A stretch of 64,000 bases of DNA from Streptomyces antibioticus (GCF_002019855.1 NZ_CM007717.1:1368452-1432451); one strand, 5' to 3'; shown: positions 24,344 to 36,584, numbered from the stretch's first letter. The notes: a model not told the origin generated them from the sequence alone. Program-made: numbers and translations.

Positions 24344-27300
24344 CTACGAAATGCCGAGCTGCTGGTCGATGAGGTCGAAGATCTCGTCGTCGTCGGCGGC
24401 CGAGATCAGGGCCGCGAGGTCGGCGGGCGCTTCGTGCGCCGCGGCGGCGGTGGCGTCGGGTTCCTGTTCCCGGGCCGGGGTGATGGCGCCGTCGGGCTCC
24501 GGTGCGGACGGGACGAGGAGGTCGTGCAGATGGCCGGCGAGCGCGGCCGGGGTGGGATGGTCGAGGACGACGGTGGTCGGCAGGCGCAGTCCGGTGGCGG
24601 TGCCCAGCCGGTTGCGCAGCTCGATGACGCCCAGGGAGTCGAAGCCGCTCTCCATGAACCCGTTGCCGGGCCGGATCGCCGTGGCGTCGGGGTGGCCGAG
24701 CACCCCGGCCGCGGTCTCGCGGACGAGGGCGAGCAGCAGCCGTGTCCGGTCGGGCTCCGAGGCGGCGGCGAGGTCGCGGCGCAGGGTGTCGGCGGGGTCG
24801 GCGGCACGGGAGGCGGCCGCCGCGCGGGCGGTGGTGCGGGGACGGGCCGCCGCGAGGTCGCGCAGCACCGGCGACAGGATTTCCGGGTCTGCCCGGCCGG
24901 TGTCGAACTCGGCGGCCACCAGGGCCGCTTCGGGCGAGTCGAGGGCGGTGTCGAAGAGGGCGAGGGCCGTCTCGTTCGTCATCGGCGCGAGACCGGTCCG
25001 GGCGAGCCGGTCCGCCTGGGCCGCGTCCAGCCCCGCCGCCATGCCCCCGGCCTCGGCCCAGTGCCCCCACGCCAGGGAGACGGCGGGCAGCCCGCGCACC
25101 CTCCGGTACCGGGCGAGCGCGTCCAACTGGGCGTTGGCGGCCGCGTAGTTGCCCTGTCCGGGGTTGCCGAGGACGCCGACGGCCGAGGAGAAGAGGACGA
25201 ACGCCGACAGGTCGAGGTGCTCGGTGGCGCGGTGCAGGTGCCAGGCGCCCTCCGCCTTCGGCCGGGCGACACCGGCCAGCCGCTCGGGGGTGAGCGAGGT
25301 CAGCACGGTGTCGTCCAGGACGCCGGCCGCGTGCACGACCGCGGTCAGCGGCCGGTCCCCGGGGACGGCGGCGATCAGCGCGGCCACCGCGTCCGCGTCG
25401 CCGGTGTCGAGCGCGGCGAGGGTCACCTCGGCGCCCAGCGCGCCCAGTTCGGCGGTCAGCGCCTCCGCCCCCGGCGCGTCGGGACCTCGCCGCCCGGTGA
25501 GCAGCAGGTGCCGTACGCCATGGCGGGTGACCAGGCGGTGGGCGACGAGCCGGCCGAGGGCGCCGGTGCCGCCGGTGATCAGGACCGTGCCGTCCGGGCG
25601 GAGCGGGGGCGGCGGTGAGGTGAGGACGAGTTTGCCGGTGTGCCGGGCCTGGCCGAGGCGGCGCAGGGCCCGCGGGGCGTGCCGCACGTCCTCGGCGGTG
25701 AACGGCAGTGGCCGCAGGGCTCCTTCGCCGAACAGCCGGAACAGATGGCCGAGGATCTCGCCGATCCGGCCCAGGTCGACGTCGAAGAGGTCGAAGTCGA
25801 GATAGGCGGCGCCGTCGTACTCGGCGGCGACCGCGGCCGCGTCGCGCAGATCGGTCTTGCCCATCTCCACGAACCGGCTGTCGGGGGCCAGCAGACGCAG
25901 CGAGGCGTCGGTGAACTCCCGTGCCAGGGAGTTGAGTACGACGTCGACACCGCGCCCGCCGGGGGTGGCCGCGCGGAACGCCGTCTCGAAGTCGAGGGTC
26001 CGGCTGGAGGCGATGCGCTCGTCGGGCAGGCCGAGCCCGCGCAGGGTGTCCCACTTGTCCGGGTGCGCGGTGGCGTACACCTCGGCGCCCAGATGCCGGG
26101 CGAGCTGCACGGCCGCCTGACCGACGCCACCGGCCGCGGAGTGGATCAGAACCCGTTCCCCGGGCCGGAGTTCGGCGAGGTCGACGAGGCCGTGGTAGGC
26201 GGTGAGGAACACCACGGGCACACCGGCGGCGCGGGCGAAGGTCCAGTCGTCGGGGATGCGGGCGAGGAGCCGGTGGTCGGTCACGGCGACCGGTCCCAGG
26301 GTGCCCTGGACCAGACCGGTGACGCGGTCGCCGGGAGCGAGACCGGTGACTCCGGGACCCGTCTCCAGGACGACGCCCGCGCCCTCGGCACCGATCCGGG
26401 CCGGGCCCGGGTACATGCCCAACGCGATCAGCACGTCACGGAAGTTGAGGCCGGTGGCCCGCAGTGCGAGGCGGACCTGTCCGGGGCCGAGCGGGGCCTC
26501 GGCCTCGGGTGCGGGCAGCAGGGCGAGACCGTCGAGGCTGCCGCGCGGTTCGGCGTCCAGCCGCCAGGCACCGGTGCCGGACGGCGGGGCCAGGGCCCCG
26601 GCCCCGGCGACCGGCCGCAGCCGCGCCACCAGTGCCTCGCCGTCTCGTACGGCGATCTGGTCCTCGCCCGCGGCGAGGAGGGCGGTGCGCAGCACGTCGC
26701 TGCCGACGTCGTCCCTCACGTCCAACAGGGCGAAACGGCCGGGGTGTTCGGCCTGGGCGGCACGAACGAGGCCCCACACCGCGGCGGCGGTGACCGACAC
26801 GTCCTCCTCGGGACGGGCGGCGACCGCGTCCCGGGTGACGAGCACCAACCGCCGTTCCTCGACGGCCGGTTCGGCGAGCCAGCGCTGGAGCAGGCCGAGC
26901 GCCGTGGCCGCGTCGGGAGCGGCGGCGGCCACCGGCCCGTGCGATCCGGAGCGGGCGAGGCCGGCGAGGGTGACGGTCCCGACCGGCAGTCCGATGGCTT
27001 CGGCCAGCGCGTCCCGCAGGGGGTCGTCCGGATCACCCAGGAACGTCCAGCCGGCCTCCGAATCACCCGACACTTCAGGGGCGTTGGCGGGGATCCAGTC
27101 CAGCACATGGGCCGCCGGTGCCTCCGGTGCGGGCGCGGCACGCAGGGTGAGCGCGGCGATGTCGGCGACCGGGGCGCCGGTGGCGTCGGCGAGACGGAGG
27201 GCCACGGTGTCCGATCCTGTGGGCCGGACGGTCACGCGCAGCGCGGTCGCTCCCGCGCGGTGGACCGTGACGCCCTCCCAGGCGAACGGCAGCCTGAGGC

Positions 27301-30300
27301 GCGCCGAGCCGGGCACCAGGGCGACGACGGCGTGCAGGGCGGCGTCGAGCAGCGCGGGGTGCAGGACATGGCCGGCGTCGGCCGGGTCCCGGGCCACCGG
27401 GCCGGCCTCGGCGTGGATCTCGTCGCCGAGCCGCCAGGCCGCGGTCAGCAGCCGGAACGCCGGGCCGTACGCGTAACCGTCCTCGGCGAGACGGTCGTAG
27501 AGCCCCGTCAGATCGACGGGTTCGGCCCCGGCGGGAGGCCATACGGCGTCGGCGGCGTCCGGGGCGGCCACCGGGCCGGCGTCCGTGGTGAGGCCGGTGG
27601 CATGACGGGTCCACGGCGCGTCGGCGTGGTCCGGGCGGGAGTGCACCGTCAGCGCGCGCCGCCCGGAGTCGTCCCGGCGGCCGAGGGCGACCTGGAGCCG
27701 GACCGCGCCCTCGGCGGGCAGCACCAGCGGTGTTTCCAGGGTCAGTTCGTCGACCTGACCGCCGGTGTGCAGCGCGAGGTCCACGACGGCGGCCCCGGGC
27801 AGCAGGACCCGGCCGGCGATGGTGTGGTCGGTCAGCCAGGGACGGGCACGCGGGGTGAGGCGTCCGGTGAACACCGTGCCCGCGTCGTCGGGGAGGTCCA
27901 GCGCGGCGCCGAGCAGGGGGTGTCCTGCCGCGTCGAGGCCGGACCGGGCGGGGGCGCCGCCGTCGGGGGCGTCGAGCCAGTGCCTGCGCCGCTGGAAGGG
28001 GTAGGTGGGCAGGTCGAGTCGGCGGACCGGATGCCCGTCGAAGGCGGCCCGCCAGTCGACGGGGACGCCGTGGACGTGCAGCCGGGCCAGGGCCTCGACG
28101 ACGGTGTGCGGCTCGTCGCGGCCGGGCCGCAGGACGGAGACGACGGTCCGCGGCACGGCCTCCGCCTCGGTCCCGGGGCCGGTGTCGAGGCTCGTCGTGG
28201 TCAGCGCGCTGAGCACGGCGTCGGGGCCGAGTCCCAGGAAGGCCGACACGCCCAGGTCGCGCAGCGCGCGCACCCCGTCGTGGTAGCGCACGGCCTCCCG
28301 GATGTGGCGCACCCAGTACTCGGGGTCGGTCAACTCGCCCGGCGCGGCGAGCCGTCCGGTCAGGTTGGAGACCACCGGTACGCGCGGCGCGGAGAAGGCG
28401 ACCGTCTCGGCCACCGCCCGGAAGTCCGCCAGGGCGGCGTCCATGTGCGGGGAGTGGAAGGCATGACTGACCGTCAGGAACTTGGTCCTGCGGCCGGTTT
28501 CCCGCCAGGCGTCGGCGATACGGCGGACGTCGTCGGCGTCCCCGGAGACGACCACGGAGGCCGGCCCGTTGACGGCGGCGACGCTCACCCGGCCGTCGGC
28601 CGAGGCGATCAGCGGGGCGGCCTCGTCCTCGGTGGCCTGGAGTGCCGCCATGGCGCCGCCCGGGGGCAGGGCCTGCATCACCCGACCCCGGGCGGCGACC
28701 AGCCGTACCGCGTCGGGCAGGGACAGCACGCCCGACAGGTGGGCGGCGGTCAGTTCGCCGATCGAGTGCCCGAGGTGGGCGTCGGCCCGGAGGCCGAACG
28801 ACTCGGCGAGCCGGTACAGGGCGACCCCCAGCGCGAACAGGGCGGGCTGGGTGTAGGCGGTGGTGTCGAGCAGGGCCGCGGCCGGGGTGCCGGGCTCGGC
28901 GAACAGCACCTCGCGCAGGGGCGTGCCGAGTTCGGTGCCGAAGAGGCCGGTGACCTCGTCCAGCGCCGCCGCGAAGACGGGGTGGGCCGCGTACAGCGCG
29001 CGTCCGGCGCCGGGGCGCTGGCTGCCCTGTCCGGGGAACTGGACGGCGACGCGCGGGGCACGGCCGCCCGGGACCGTGCCGCGCGTCAGACCGGGGGCCG
29101 AGGTGCCGTCGGCGAGGGCGCGCAGGGCGGCACGGCGGGCGGCGGGCGAGTCACCGGCGATCACGGCCCGGTGGTCGTGCAGGGCCCTGGTGGTGGCCAG
29201 CGACCAGCCGACGGAGGCGTCGTACTCCGGGCCGAACGCGGACTCGGTACGGTCGAGCAGGCGCCGGGCCTGGGCGTGCAGCGCCTCGTCGTCGCGGGCG
29301 GACAGGATCCACGGCAGGACCGCACCGGAGGGCCGGGCCGGTGTGTCCGTGACGGGGTCCTCGGCGGCCGGGGCGGCCTCCAGGATCAGATGGGCGTTGG
29401 TGCCGCTGATGCCGAAGGAGGACACGGCGGCCCGGCGGGGGCGCCGCCCGTCCGGTTCCGGCCAGGCGGTGGTGCCGGTGAGGAGCGCGACCGTCCCGGC
29501 CGACCAGTCGACGTGCGGCGTGGGTTCGTCCACGTGCAGGGTGCCGGGGAGTTCCCCGTGGGCCAGGGCCTGGACGAGTTTGATCACGCCGGTGACACCG
29601 GCCGCGGCCTGGGTGTGGCCCAGGTTGGACTTGGCCGAGCCGACGAGCAGCGGGCGTCCCGGCTCCCGGCCGTCGCCGTAGACGGCGATCAGCGCCTGGG
29701 CCTCGATGGGGTCGCCCAGGGTGGTGCCGGTGCCGTGCGCCTCGACCGCGTCGATGTCGGCGGGGCGCAGTCCGGCGGAGGCGAGGGCCTGGCGGATGAC
29801 CCGTTCCTGGGCGGGGCCGTTGGGCGCGGTGAGGCCGTTGGAGGCGCCGTCCTGGTTGACGGCGGAGCCGCGGATCAGGGCGAGCACGCGGTGGCCGTTG
29901 CGGCGGGCGTCGGACAGGCGCTCCAGCAGGACCAGTCCGACGCCCTCGGACCAGGCCGTGCCGTCGGCGGCCGCCGCGAACGGCTTGCACCGGCCGTCGG
30001 GGGCCAGTCCGCGCTGCCGGCTGAACTCGGTGAACATGCCGGGCCCCGCCATGACGGTGGCGCCCCCGGCGAGGACGAGGTCGGACTCGCCCGACCGCAG
30101 CGACTGGACGGCCAGGTGCAGGGCGACCAGCGAGGAGGAGCAGGCGGTGTCGACGGTGACGGCGGGGCCCTCCAGGCCCAGGGTGTAGGCGATCCGCCCG
30201 GACGCGACGCTGGTGAGCGTGCCCGTGAGGGCGTGCCCCTGATGTCCCTCGGGGGTCTCGTGCAGCCGGGGGCCGTAGTCCTGCGGCATGACGCCGACGA

Positions 30301-33300
30301 ACACGCCGGTCCGGGTGGCCCGCAGCGAGGCGGGCACGATCCCGGCCCGTTCCAGCAGTTCCCAGGAGGACTCCAGGAGCAGACGCTGCTGCGGATCCAT
30401 GGCGGCGGCCTCGCGGGGAGCCAGTCCGAAGAACGCCCCGTCGAAGCGGTCCGCGTCGTGGAGGAAGCCGCCGTGACGGGTGTACGACGTGCCGGGGCGG
30501 GTTCCCTCGGGGTCGTGGAGGGCGTCGAGGTCCCAGCCGCGGTTGTCGGGGAAGTCCCCGACGGCGTCCCGGCCCTCGCGCAGCAGCTCCCAGAGCTGTT
30601 CGGGAGTGCGGGTGTCCCCGGGCCAGCGGCCGGCGAGCGAGACGATCGCGATCGGGTCGTCGTCCGTCCGGCCGGGGCCTTCGCCGGTGGACACCGCGAC
30701 GGCGGCCGGGGTCTCGGCGCCGGTGAGGCGGGCGCGGACGTGGTCGGCGACCGCGCGGGCGGTGGGCCGGTCGAAGGTCAGGGTGGACGGCAGGTCGAGG
30801 CCGGTGGCGGCGGCGAGCCGGTCGCGGAACTCGACGGCGGACACGGAGTCGAAGCCGAGTTCCCTGAACGGCAGATCGGGGTCGACCGCGTCCGGGGCCG
30901 ACTGCCCCAGGACCAGGGCCGCGCTGGAGAGCACCAGGCCCAGCGGATCGGTACCGGACGGGAGGCCGGACACGACAGCGGTGTCCTGCTCGGCCACGGG
31001 GACGTTCACCGGCGGCGGGGCTGCGGCCGCCGTCCGCAGGGGCGCCTCGGGGCCGGGCAGGGCGTCGGGCCACACCCGGCGGCGCTGGAAGGCGTACGTC
31101 GGCAGCGGCACCCGGCGCGCGCCCTCCCCGTACAGCCGCGTCCAGTCCACGCGGCCGCCGCGTGCGTGCAGGTCGGCGAGGGAGGTGAGGAAGCGGCGCG
31201 GACCGCCGTCGGAGCGGCGCAGGGTGCCGGTGACGGCGGCGCCGGGCAGGTCGGCGAGGCCGGGGGTGAGGACGGGGTGCGGGCTGACCTCGACGAAGGC
31301 GCGGTGCCCCGCGGCGTGGGCGGCCTCGACGGCCTGCCGGAAGCGGACGGTCGAGCGCAGGTTGCGGTACCAGTACGCGGGGCCGAGGGCGGTGCCGTCG
31401 AGGAGGCCGCCGGTGACGGTGGAGTAGAGGTCGGCGCGGGTGGCCCGCGGGCGGACGGCCGCGAGCAGCGCGGGCAGGGTGTCGCGCAGGGGTTCCACCT
31501 GCGCGGAGTGGGAGGCGTAGTCGACCGGGATGGCCTTGGCGCGCACGCCGTCCGCGTCGTAGGCGGCGACGAGGGCCTGGACGGCGTCGCGGTCTCCGGA
31601 GACGACGGTGGCGGCGGGTCCGTTGACGGCGGCCACGTTCAGGGCGCCCCCGAAGGCGTCGAGGCGGGCCCGCACCTCGTCCTCCGGGAGCGGCACGGAG
31701 GCCATGCCGCCGCCGGGTGCCGTCGCGGCCAGGCCGGTGATGGCGCGGGAGCGCAGGGCGACCAGTGCGGCGGCGTCGTCGAGGCTGAGCGCGCCGGCGA
31801 CGTGCGCGGCGGCGATCTCGCCCTGGGAGTGCCCGATCACCGCGTCGGGGGTCACCCCGTGGGCCTGCCAGACGGCGGCGAGGGACACCATCACGGCGAA
31901 CAGGGCGGGCTGGACGACGTCGGCGCGTTCCAGCGGCGGGGCGTTCCGGGTGCCGTGCAGCAGGTCGTGCAGGGACCAGTCGACGTGGGGGGCGAGGGCG
32001 GCGGCGACGGCGTCGACGCTCGCGGCGAAGTCGGTGTCGGCGGCGATGAGTTCACGGGCCATGGCGGGCCATTGGGAGCCCTGCCCGGGGAAGACGAACA
32101 CGGTGCCGCCGCTGTCGCCGGCGCGGCCGGTGCTGAGCCCGGGTGCCGGGGCGCCGGTCTCCAGGGCGTGGAGTCCGGCGAGGAGCGCGTCGCGGCCGTC
32201 GCCGGTGACCACGGCCCGGTGCGGGAAGGCGGTGCGGGTGGTGGCCAGGGCGAACCCGACGTCGCGCGGGGCGAGTTCGGGGTGCTCGGTGAGATGCGCG
32301 CGGAGCTTGGCGGCCTGCTCGCGCAGGGCCTGGGGGGTGCGTGCGGACAGGGGCCACAGGAGCGGGCCCGGCACGGGGGCGGCCTGGTCGGACGCGTCGG
32401 CCCGGTCGGCGGTCCTCGCGTGCGGTGCCTCGCCGACCAGGACATGGGCGTTGGTGCCGCCGACGCCGAAGGAGCTGACCCCGGCGGTGAGCGGCCGGTC
32501 GGGACGCGGCCAGGCGCCGGTCCGGGTGGGGACGTCGAGGCGCAGTCGGCCGAAGGGGATGTCGGGGTTCGGCTCGGCGAAGTTGAGGCCGGCGGGGATC
32601 CGCCCGTGGCGGACGCCGAGCACGGTCTTGAGCAGTCCGACGATGCCGGAGGCGCCTTCCAGATGGCCGACGTTGGTCTTCGCCGAGCCGACGAGCAGCG
32701 GGGTGTCGTCGGTGCGGCCCGCGGCGAAGACGTCGCCGAGGGCGGCCGCCTCGACCGGGTCGCCGACCCGGGTGCCGGTGCCGTGCAGTTCGACGTACTG
32801 CACGTCTCCGGCGCGTACCGCGGACCGGTCGAGGGCCCGGCGGATCACGTCGGCCTGGGAGGCGGCGCCGGGCACGGTCAGCCCGTCGGTGGCCCCGTCG
32901 TTGCCGACGGCGCTGCCCAGCAGCAGGGCGTGCACCGGGTCGCCGTCGGCGAGCGCGCGGGAGAGGGGCTTGAGGACGAGGACGACGGCGCCCTCACCGC
33001 GGGCGTAGCCGTTGGCGCGCGCGTCGAAGGTGTAGCAGGCGTGGTCCGGCGAGAGCGCGCCGAAGCGGTCCACGACGAGGGTGCTGTCGGGGGCGAGGTT
33101 GAGGTTCACCCCGGCGGCCAGGGCGACGTCCGACTCGCCGGTGCGCAGGGACTCCAGCGCCACGTGCACGGCGACCAGGGAGGACGACTGCGCCGCGTCG
33201 ACGGTGAGACTGGGGCCGCGCAGATCGAGCGCGTACGACACCCGGTTGGCGATGACGCCGCGGGCGAGGCCGGTCAGGGTGTGGCGGGTGACCGCGTCGG

Positions 33301-33694
33301 CGCCGTGCCGGTGCACCAGGGCGCTGTAGTCGGCCGCCATCGCCCCGACGAAGACCCCGGCGCGGGTGGCGCTCAGCGCGCTCGGCAGGATGCCGGCGTT
33401 CTCCAGTGCCTCCCAGGCGAGTTCGAGGACGAGGCGCTGCTGCGGGTCGGCCGCGGCGGCCTCGGCCGGGGACATCCCGAAGAATTCCGGGTCGAAGAGA
33501 TCGACGTGGTCGAGGAATCCGCCGTGCCGGACGTCCGCGTGCTCCGGTGCGTGCCGAAAACGACCGGGGGGCACGTCTCCGACGGCGGTCCTGCCGTCGT
33601 CGAGGAGTTTCCAGAAGGCGTCGGCGTCGGGAGCGCCGGGGAGCCGGCAGGCGATCCCGACGACGGCTGTGGCTTCGTTCACCGGTGCAGGCAT
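24344..33694 (-). CDS. Type I polyketide synthase PKS1: KSQ loading module plus module 1 (KSQ-AT-ACP, KS-AT-DH-ER-KR-ACP)
   Basis: About 3116 residues. The loading KS has Gln169 in place of the catalytic Cys (DAAQSSS), the KSQ signature of a decarboxylating loading module. Its AT (Ser623, GHSQG, YASH) is methylmalonyl-type, giving a propionyl starter; loading ACP Ser950 (GFDSV). Module 1: KS Cys1185; AT Ser1644 (GHSIG, HAFH: malonyl); DH His1957 ([15 protein letters not shown]); ER about 2350-2650 with [16 protein letters not shown] and [12 protein letters not shown] Tyr2850 with LDD (B-type); ACP Ser3020. All reductive domains look intact, so the first unit should become fully saturated. The acidic C-terminal docking tail matches the PKS2 N-terminus. 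The ATG at 33694 has only a weak ribosome site. Confidence 0.95.
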   Translation of the reverse strand: MPAPVNEATAVVGIACRLPGAPDADAFWKLLDDGRTAVGDVPPGRFRHAPEHADVRHGGFLDHVDLFDPEFFGMSPAEAAAADPQQRLVLELAWEALENAGILPSALSATRAGVFVGAMAADYSALVHRHGADAVTRHTLTGLARGVIANRVSYALDLRGPSLTVDAAQSSSLVAVHVALESLRTGESDVALAAGVNLNLAPDSTLVVDRFGALSPDHACYTFDARANGYARGEGAVVLVLKPLSRALADGDPVHALLLGSAVGNDGATDGLTVPGAASQADVIRRALDRSAVRAGDVQYVELHGTGTRVGDPVEAAALGDVFAAGRTDDTPLLVGSAKTNVGHLEGASGIVGLLKTVLGVRHGRIPAGLNFAEPNPDIPFGRLRLDVPTRTGAWPRPDRPLTAGVSSFGVGGTNAHVLVGEAPHARTADRADASDQAAPVPGPLLWPLSARTPQALREQAAKLRAHLTEHPELAPRDVGFALATTRTAFPHRAVVTGDGRDALLAGLHALETGAPAPGLSTGRAGDSGGTVFVFPGQGSQWPAMARELIAADTDFAASVDAVAAALAPHVDWSLHDLLHGTRNAPPLERADVVQPALFAVMVSLAAVWQAHGVTPDAVIGHSQGEIAAAHVAGALSLDDAAALVALRSRAITGLAATAPGGGMASVPLPEDEVRARLDAFGGALNVAAVNGPAATVVSGDRDAVQALVAAYDADGVRAKAIPVDYASHSAQVEPLRDTLPALLAAVRPRATRADLYSTVTGGLLDGTALGPAYWYRNLRSTVRFRQAVEAAHAAGHRAFVEVSPHPVLTPGLADLPGAAVTGTLRRSDGGPRRFLTSLADLHARGGRVDWTRLYGEGARRVPLPTYAFQRRRVWPDALPGPEAPLRTAAAAPPPVNVPVAEQDTAVVSGLPSGTDPLGLVLSSAALVLGQSAPDAVDPDLPFRELGFDSVSAVEFRDRLAAATGLDLPSTLTFDRPTARAVADHVRARLTGAETPAAVAVSTGEGPGRTDDDPIAIVSLAGRWPGDTRTPEQLWELLREGRDAVGDFPDNRGWDLDALHDPEGTRPGTSYTRHGGFLHDADRFDGAFFGLAPREAAAMDPQQRLLLESSWELLERAGIVPASLRATRTGVFVGVMPQDYGPRLHETPEGHQGHALTGTLTSVASGRIAYTLGLEGPAVTVDTACSSSLVALHLAVQSLRSGESDLVLAGGATVMAGPGMFTEFSRQRGLAPDGRCKPFAAAADGTAWSEGVGLVLLERLSDARRNGHRVLALIRGSAVNQDGASNGLTAPNGPAQERVIRQALASAGLRPADIDAVEAHGTGTTLGDPIEAQALIAVYGDGREPGRPLLVGSAKSNLGHTQAAAGVTGVIKLVQALAHGELPGTLHVDEPTPHVDWSAGTVALLTGTTAWPEPDGRRPRRAAVSSFGISGTNAHLILEAAPAAEDPVTDTPARPSGAVLPWILSARDDEALHAQARRLLDRTESAFGPEYDASVGWSLATTRALHDHRAVIAGDSPAARRAALRALADGTSAPGLTRGTVPGGRAPRVAVQFPGQGSQRPGAGRALYAAHPVFAAALDEVTGLFGTELGTPLREVLFAEPGTPAAALLDTTAYTQPALFALGVALYRLAESFGLRADAHLGHSIGELTAAHLSGVLSLPDAVRLVAARGRVMQALPPGGAMAALQATEDEAAPLIASADGRVSVAAVNGPASVVVSGDADDVRRIADAWRETGRRTKFLTVSHAFHSPHMDAALADFRAVAETVAFSAPRVPVVSNLTGRLAAPGELTDPEYWVRHIREAVRYHDGVRALRDLGVSAFLGLGPDAVLSALTTTSLDTGPGTEAEAVPRTVVSVLRPGRDEPHTVVEALARLHVHGVPVDWRAAFDGHPVRRLDLPTYPFQRRRHWLDAPDGGAPARSGLDAAGHPLLGAALDLPDDAGTVFTGRLTPRARPWLTDHTIAGRVLLPGAAVVDLALHTGGQVDELTLETPLVLPAEGAVRLQVALGRRDDSGRRALTVHSRPDHADAPWTRHATGLTTDAGPVAAPDAADAVWPPAGAEPVDLTGLYDRLAEDGYAYGPAFRLLTAAWRLGDEIHAEAGPVARDPADAGHVLHPALLDAALHAVVALVPGSARLRLPFAWEGVTVHRAGATALRVTVRPTGSDTVALRLADATGAPVADIAALTLRAAPAPEAPAAHVLDWIPANAPEVSGDSEAGWTFLGDPDDPLRDALAEAIGLPVGTVTLAGLARSGSHGPVAAAAPDAATALGLLQRWLAEPAVEERRLVLVTRDAVAARPEEDVSVTAAAVWGLVRAAQAEHPGRFALLDVRDDVGSDVLRTALLAAGEDQIAVRDGEALVARLRPVAGAGALAPPSGTGAWRLDAEPRGSLDGLALLPAPEAEAPLGPGQVRLALRATGLNFRDVLIALGMYPGPARIGAEGAGVVLETGPGVTGLAPGDRVTGLVQGTLGPVAVTDHRLLARIPDDWTFARAAGVPVVFLTAYHGLVDLAELRPGERVLIHSAAGGVGQAAVQLARHLGAEVYATAHPDKWDTLRGLGLPDERIASSRTLDFETAFRAATPGGRGVDVVLNSLAREFTDASLRLLAPDSRFVEMGKTDLRDAAAVAAEYDGAAYLDFDLFDVDLGRIGEILGHLFRLFGEGALRPLPFTAEDVRHAPRALRRLGQARHTGKLVLTSPPPPLRPDGTVLITGGTGALGRLVAHRLVTRHGVRHLLLTGRRGPDAPGAEALTAELGALGAEVTLAALDTGDADAVAALIAAVPGDRPLTAVVHAAGVLDDTVLTSLTPERLAGVARPKAEGAWHLHRATEHLDLSAFVLFSSAVGVLGNPGQGNYAAANAQLDALARYRRVRGLPAVSLAWGHWAEAGGMAAGLDAAQADRLARTGLAPMTNETALALFDTALDSPEAALVAAEFDTGRADPEILSPVLRDLAAARPRTTARAAAASRAADPADTLRRDLAAASEPDRTRLLLALVRETAAGVLGHPDATAIRPGNGFMESGFDSLGVIELRNRLGTATGLRLPTTVVLDHPTPAALAGHLHDLLVPSAPEPDGAITPAREQEPDATAAAAHEAPADLAALISAADDDEIFDLIDQQLGIS

Positions 33695-33729
33695 GTGTCT
33701 CAGCCTGGGGCACCGAGTGCCACCGCCTA

Positions 33730-33763
33730 CCCCTACTGTCCCCCTGCCACCCCCCTAGCCCCC
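33730..33763 (-). promoter_or_regulatory. Candidate G-quadruplex motif ahead of PKS1
   Basis: On the coding (minus) strand, four consecutive G-runs of 5, 6, 5 and 4 bases are separated by loops of 3, 5 and 6 bases. They end about 36 bases before the PKS1 start and begin about 17 bases after the LAL regulator stop. This fits the standard quadruplex pattern. It would lie in the 5' untranslated RNA if transcription reads through from the regulator, or near a PKS1 promoter. No good -10/-35 pair is visible in this 85-base gap. Confidence 0.5.
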
Positions 33764-33779
33764 TCTACCTGACGTGCCG

Positions 33780-36467
33780 TCAACCTGCGAGTCCTGGGCG
33801 GTACTCCAGCAGCCGGGCGAGATCCATTCTGCGGCGGACCCCGAGTTTGCGGTAGACCTTCGTCAAGTGCTGTTCCACCGTGCTCACGGTGATGAAGAGC
33901 TTCTTTCCGATCTCGCGGTTGGTCAGGCCGGACGCGGCGAGTTCGGCCACCCGCCGTTCCGCCTCGCTGAGTTCGTCGTCGCGGTCCGGTGCCGGGGCGG
34001 CGCCCGAGACCCGGGAGAGATGACGGGCCCTGCGGTCCGCGCTGCGCGCCTGCTCGGGGTCGCCCGACGCGCCGTGGGCGGCGCTGAGTTCGGCGAGCGC
34101 GGCGGACAGTTCGAGCTGGTCGCCGGAGTCCTCCAGGGCCTGGACGGCCTCTTCCAGTACGGCTGTCCGCTCGGCGGGGTCCGTCGCCGCCGCGCCGGTG
34201 CGCAGGGCCATCCCCCGGGTGCGTGTCTGTCCGCCGCCCAGGCCGTCGAGTTGCCGCTCGATCAGGGAGCGGGCGGCGCTGGTGCGGCCGAGGGCGAGCT
34301 GGGCGCGGGCGGCGCCGATGCGCCACGGGACGAGGGCGGGCAGATGGTCCAGGCCCCAGCGGGCCATCGTCTCCCCGCACCTGCGGTAGTCGGCGAGGGC
34401 GGCCGTGGCGTCCCCGGTCGCCAGGTGGTGTCCGGCGCGGGCGGCGAGGTAGTGCAGTCCCGCCGGGGTGCGGAACATCGCCTCCGGCACCGGCATGGCC
34501 AGATAGCGTTCGGCGTCCTCGTGCCGGCCGAGGGCGGTCCGCGCGCCCACCATGGTGGCCAGCGGGAATCCGGCGCCGACGCCCCACCGGCGGGGGGTGA
34601 TCTCCTGGAACGCGGCGCGGGCGTACGCGTCGGCGGTCCGGATGTCGCCCTGGCGCAGTGCGGCCTCCGCCGTCAGCGCGGCGAGCAGCGCGCCCTCCGT
34701 GCTGTCGGGCCCGCGGCCGGTCCGGTCGCCGACGGTGGCGCACCAGCGCGCCGCCCGGCCGGGCTGGTCGGCGTAGAGGAGCACGGTCAGGGCCGCGGTC
34801 AGGGAGCGGATGGGCAGGTGGGCGACGCGGCCCTCGCGCAGGATGTGCTCGGCGCGCGACACCGCTTCCCGGTGCGGCAGTCCCGCCAGCAGGGCGGTGA
34901 GGACGCGCATGCCGTCGAGGAAGGGCCCGCCCGCGTCGGCGCCGCCCCGGCGGGGGCCCTGTCCGGTGCCGGGCAGGAGCGTCGGGTACCAGTAGCCGAT
35001 CCAGGTGCGCAGCCCGGCGGCGGCGTCCTGGTCGCGCGGGTGGTCGGCCTCGTACCGGGCCAGGGCCTCGACGCCGTCCTCCGTGCGCCCCTCCCAGAAC
35101 AGATGGCGTACGGCGGAGCGTTGCCGCCCGGGGGTGGGCGGCTCGTCGGGCTCGGTGCCGGGCAGCACGGGGACGCACTCGATGACGACGTCGTCCCTGC
35201 CCGCTTCCCGCGCGGGCGCCGGACGCGGGGCCTCCCGCGGTCCGGTCGCCGGGTCCACCGGCGCGGCCACGGGTGCCGTCTCGGCCGACCAGGGGGCGCG
35301 TATCTGGCCCTCGGCGGCGCGGTACTGCTCGGCGACGTGCTCGGCGGACGCCCCGGTGGCGCGCAGCAGTTCGGCGGCCCGGCGGTGGAGTGCGGCGAGT
35401 TCGGCGGGCCGCATCGCCGCCAGCAGGTCTCCGCCGCCGCTGCGGTGCCGGAAGTCGCCGTCCCTGAACAGGCCCGCGGAGTGCAGCAGATACAGGGCGC
35501 GGGGCGGCGAGTCCTTGGCGAGCAGCAGGAGTTCGGCGAGGAGCGCGGTGCCGGCCGGACGGCCCAGGGCGGCCACGCCCCGGGCCAGGCGCAGGGCGAG
35601 CGGGTCGATGCGGTGCAGGCAGTTCATCACGCCCCGCCGGTAGTTCTCGCCGATCACGAGCCGTCCGCCGGGATCGCCGGGCTGCTGGTCCTCGACGACG
35701 GCGCGCACGAGCAGCGGGTTGCCCCCGGTGAGGTCGAGGACCTCCCCCGCGTACCGCTGCGCGGCGTCGGGGCCGAGCCGTTCACGCAGCAGGTCCGCGA
35801 TGGCCTCGTGGCCGAACAGCCGTAGTCTGACGCGCTCGTGGTCGGGCCGGCTGGCCAGCTCCACCTCGAAGAACGGGTCCCGGGGCGTCATGTTCTCGCG
35901 CGAGCAGAGCACGGTCAGGATGCGCGCGCCGCGGGTGCGCCGGGTCAGATAGAGCAGGAACTCCAGTGACTGCACGTCGGCGTCCTGCCGGTCGTCGACG
36001 GCGAGCAGCACCGGGGCCTGCCGGGCGTACTCCAGCAGCAGACTGCTCAGCCGGTGCAGCAGATGCGGGGTGGGCCGCATCGGGACGTCGGCGTCGGTCC
36101 CGTCCGGTTCGGGCCAGGCCGGCGCCAGGGCGGGGGCGAGGCCGTTCTCGATGAGGCGGGCGGCCTCCGCGGCGATGCCGTCCGGCAGGAGCGGGCTCTG
36201 GAAGAGCTGGCGCACCACGCCGAGCGGGAAGTCGCGTTCCAGCGGCGAGCCGGCGGCGGTCAGGACGTGGGCGCCCTGGGAGGCGACGAACTCGCCCAGG
36301 GCGTCGAGGAGTTCGGTCCGTCCGCTGCCGACGGGACCGTGCAGGGTCAGGACCGAGCCCCGGCCGTCGCGGCAGCGTTCCCAGGCCGCCTGGAGCCGGC
36401 CGGTCTCGTAGGGACGTCCGCGGACGGTGAAGGATGAAGCGGTGCGGTGCTGCTGCGCCAAGTACAT
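33780..36467 (-). CDS. LAL-family LuxR-type transcriptional activator
   Basis: About 895 residues: a large ATP-binding regulator of the LuxR family, the usual pathway activator of macrolide-type clusters. The N-terminus has Walker A GPVGSGRT (44-51) and Walker B PVLLAVDD (152-159), a long TPR-like helical middle, and a C-terminal LuxR helix-turn-helix (about 833-890) around LTNREIGKKLFITVSTVEQH. Start is ATG 36467; a TTG six bases earlier is closer to the AGGAG site and also possible. I see no TTA codon, so bldA control of this gene is not indicated. It lies 85 bases upstream of PKS1 on the same strand and downstream of a leader peptide and hairpin that could attenuate its transcription. Confidence 0.92.
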   Translation of the reverse strand: MYLAQQHRTASSFTVRGRPYETGRLQAAWERCRDGRGSVLTLHGPVGSGRTELLDALGEFVASQGAHVLTAAGSPLERDFPLGVVRQLFQSPLLPDGIAAEAARLIENGLAPALAPAWPEPDGTDADVPMRPTPHLLHRLSSLLLEYARQAPVLLAVDDRQDADVQSLEFLLYLTRRTRGARILTVLCSRENMTPRDPFFEVELASRPDHERVRLRLFGHEAIADLLRERLGPDAAQRYAGEVLDLTGGNPLLVRAVVEDQQPGDPGGRLVIGENYRRGVMNCLHRIDPLALRLARGVAALGRPAGTALLAELLLLAKDSPPRALYLLHSAGLFRDGDFRHRSGGGDLLAAMRPAELAALHRRAAELLRATGASAEHVAEQYRAAEGQIRAPWSAETAPVAAPVDPATGPREAPRPAPAREAGRDDVVIECVPVLPGTEPDEPPTPGRQRSAVRHLFWEGRTEDGVEALARYEADHPRDQDAAAGLRTWIGYWYPTLLPGTGQGPRRGGADAGGPFLDGMRVLTALLAGLPHREAVSRAEHILREGRVAHLPIRSLTAALTVLLYADQPGRAARWCATVGDRTGRGPDSTEGALLAALTAEAALRQGDIRTADAYARAAFQEITPRRWGVGAGFPLATMVGARTALGRHEDAERYLAMPVPEAMFRTPAGLHYLAARAGHHLATGDATAALADYRRCGETMARWGLDHLPALVPWRIGAARAQLALGRTSAARSLIERQLDGLGGGQTRTRGMALRTGAAATDPAERTAVLEEAVQALEDSGDQLELSAALAELSAAHGASGDPEQARSADRRARHLSRVSGAAPAPDRDDELSEAERRVAELAASGLTNREIGKKLFITVSTVEQHLTKVYRKLGVRRRMDLARLLEYRPGLAG

Positions 36468-36552
36468 GGACAAGCGCTCTCCTGGGGCGAGGGCACATGA
36501 TCGCGATGCGCCGCGGGCTGTCCCCATCGTGTGAAGGTGCGGGCCGGGTGCG

Positions 36553-36584
36553 AAAACGCGCCTCCGGCACGGGCCGGGGCGCGT
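36553..36584 (-). terminator. Attenuator-like hairpin with T4 tract between leader peptide and LAL gene
   Basis: On the minus strand, ACGCGCC and GGCGCGT form a perfect 7-bp stem, extended by CCGG/CCGG with one bulged A and a six-base loop. The 3' arm runs into TTTT then CG. It begins 52 bases after the leader peptide stop and ends about 88 bases before the LAL ATG. A competing stem GACCG/CGGTC (36597-36601/36610-36614) lies between leader and hairpin. Position and shape fit an intrinsic terminator used for attenuation; the T tract is short. Confidence 0.6.

Noticed and set aside
11207-25618. A 4.8-kb-residue-scale open frame on the plus strand opposite the PKS genes
   Set aside because: Composition is Gly/Gln/Arg/Glu-rich low complexity with no domain. 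The opposite strand carries intact PKS domains with all active sites. It is a codon-bias shadow, as are the plus-strand frames at 5745-11558 and 25640-33772.
33780-36467. TTA (bldA-dependent) codon in the LAL regulator
   Set aside because: I looked through the sense strand for TTA and found none, so this common control point is not indicated here.
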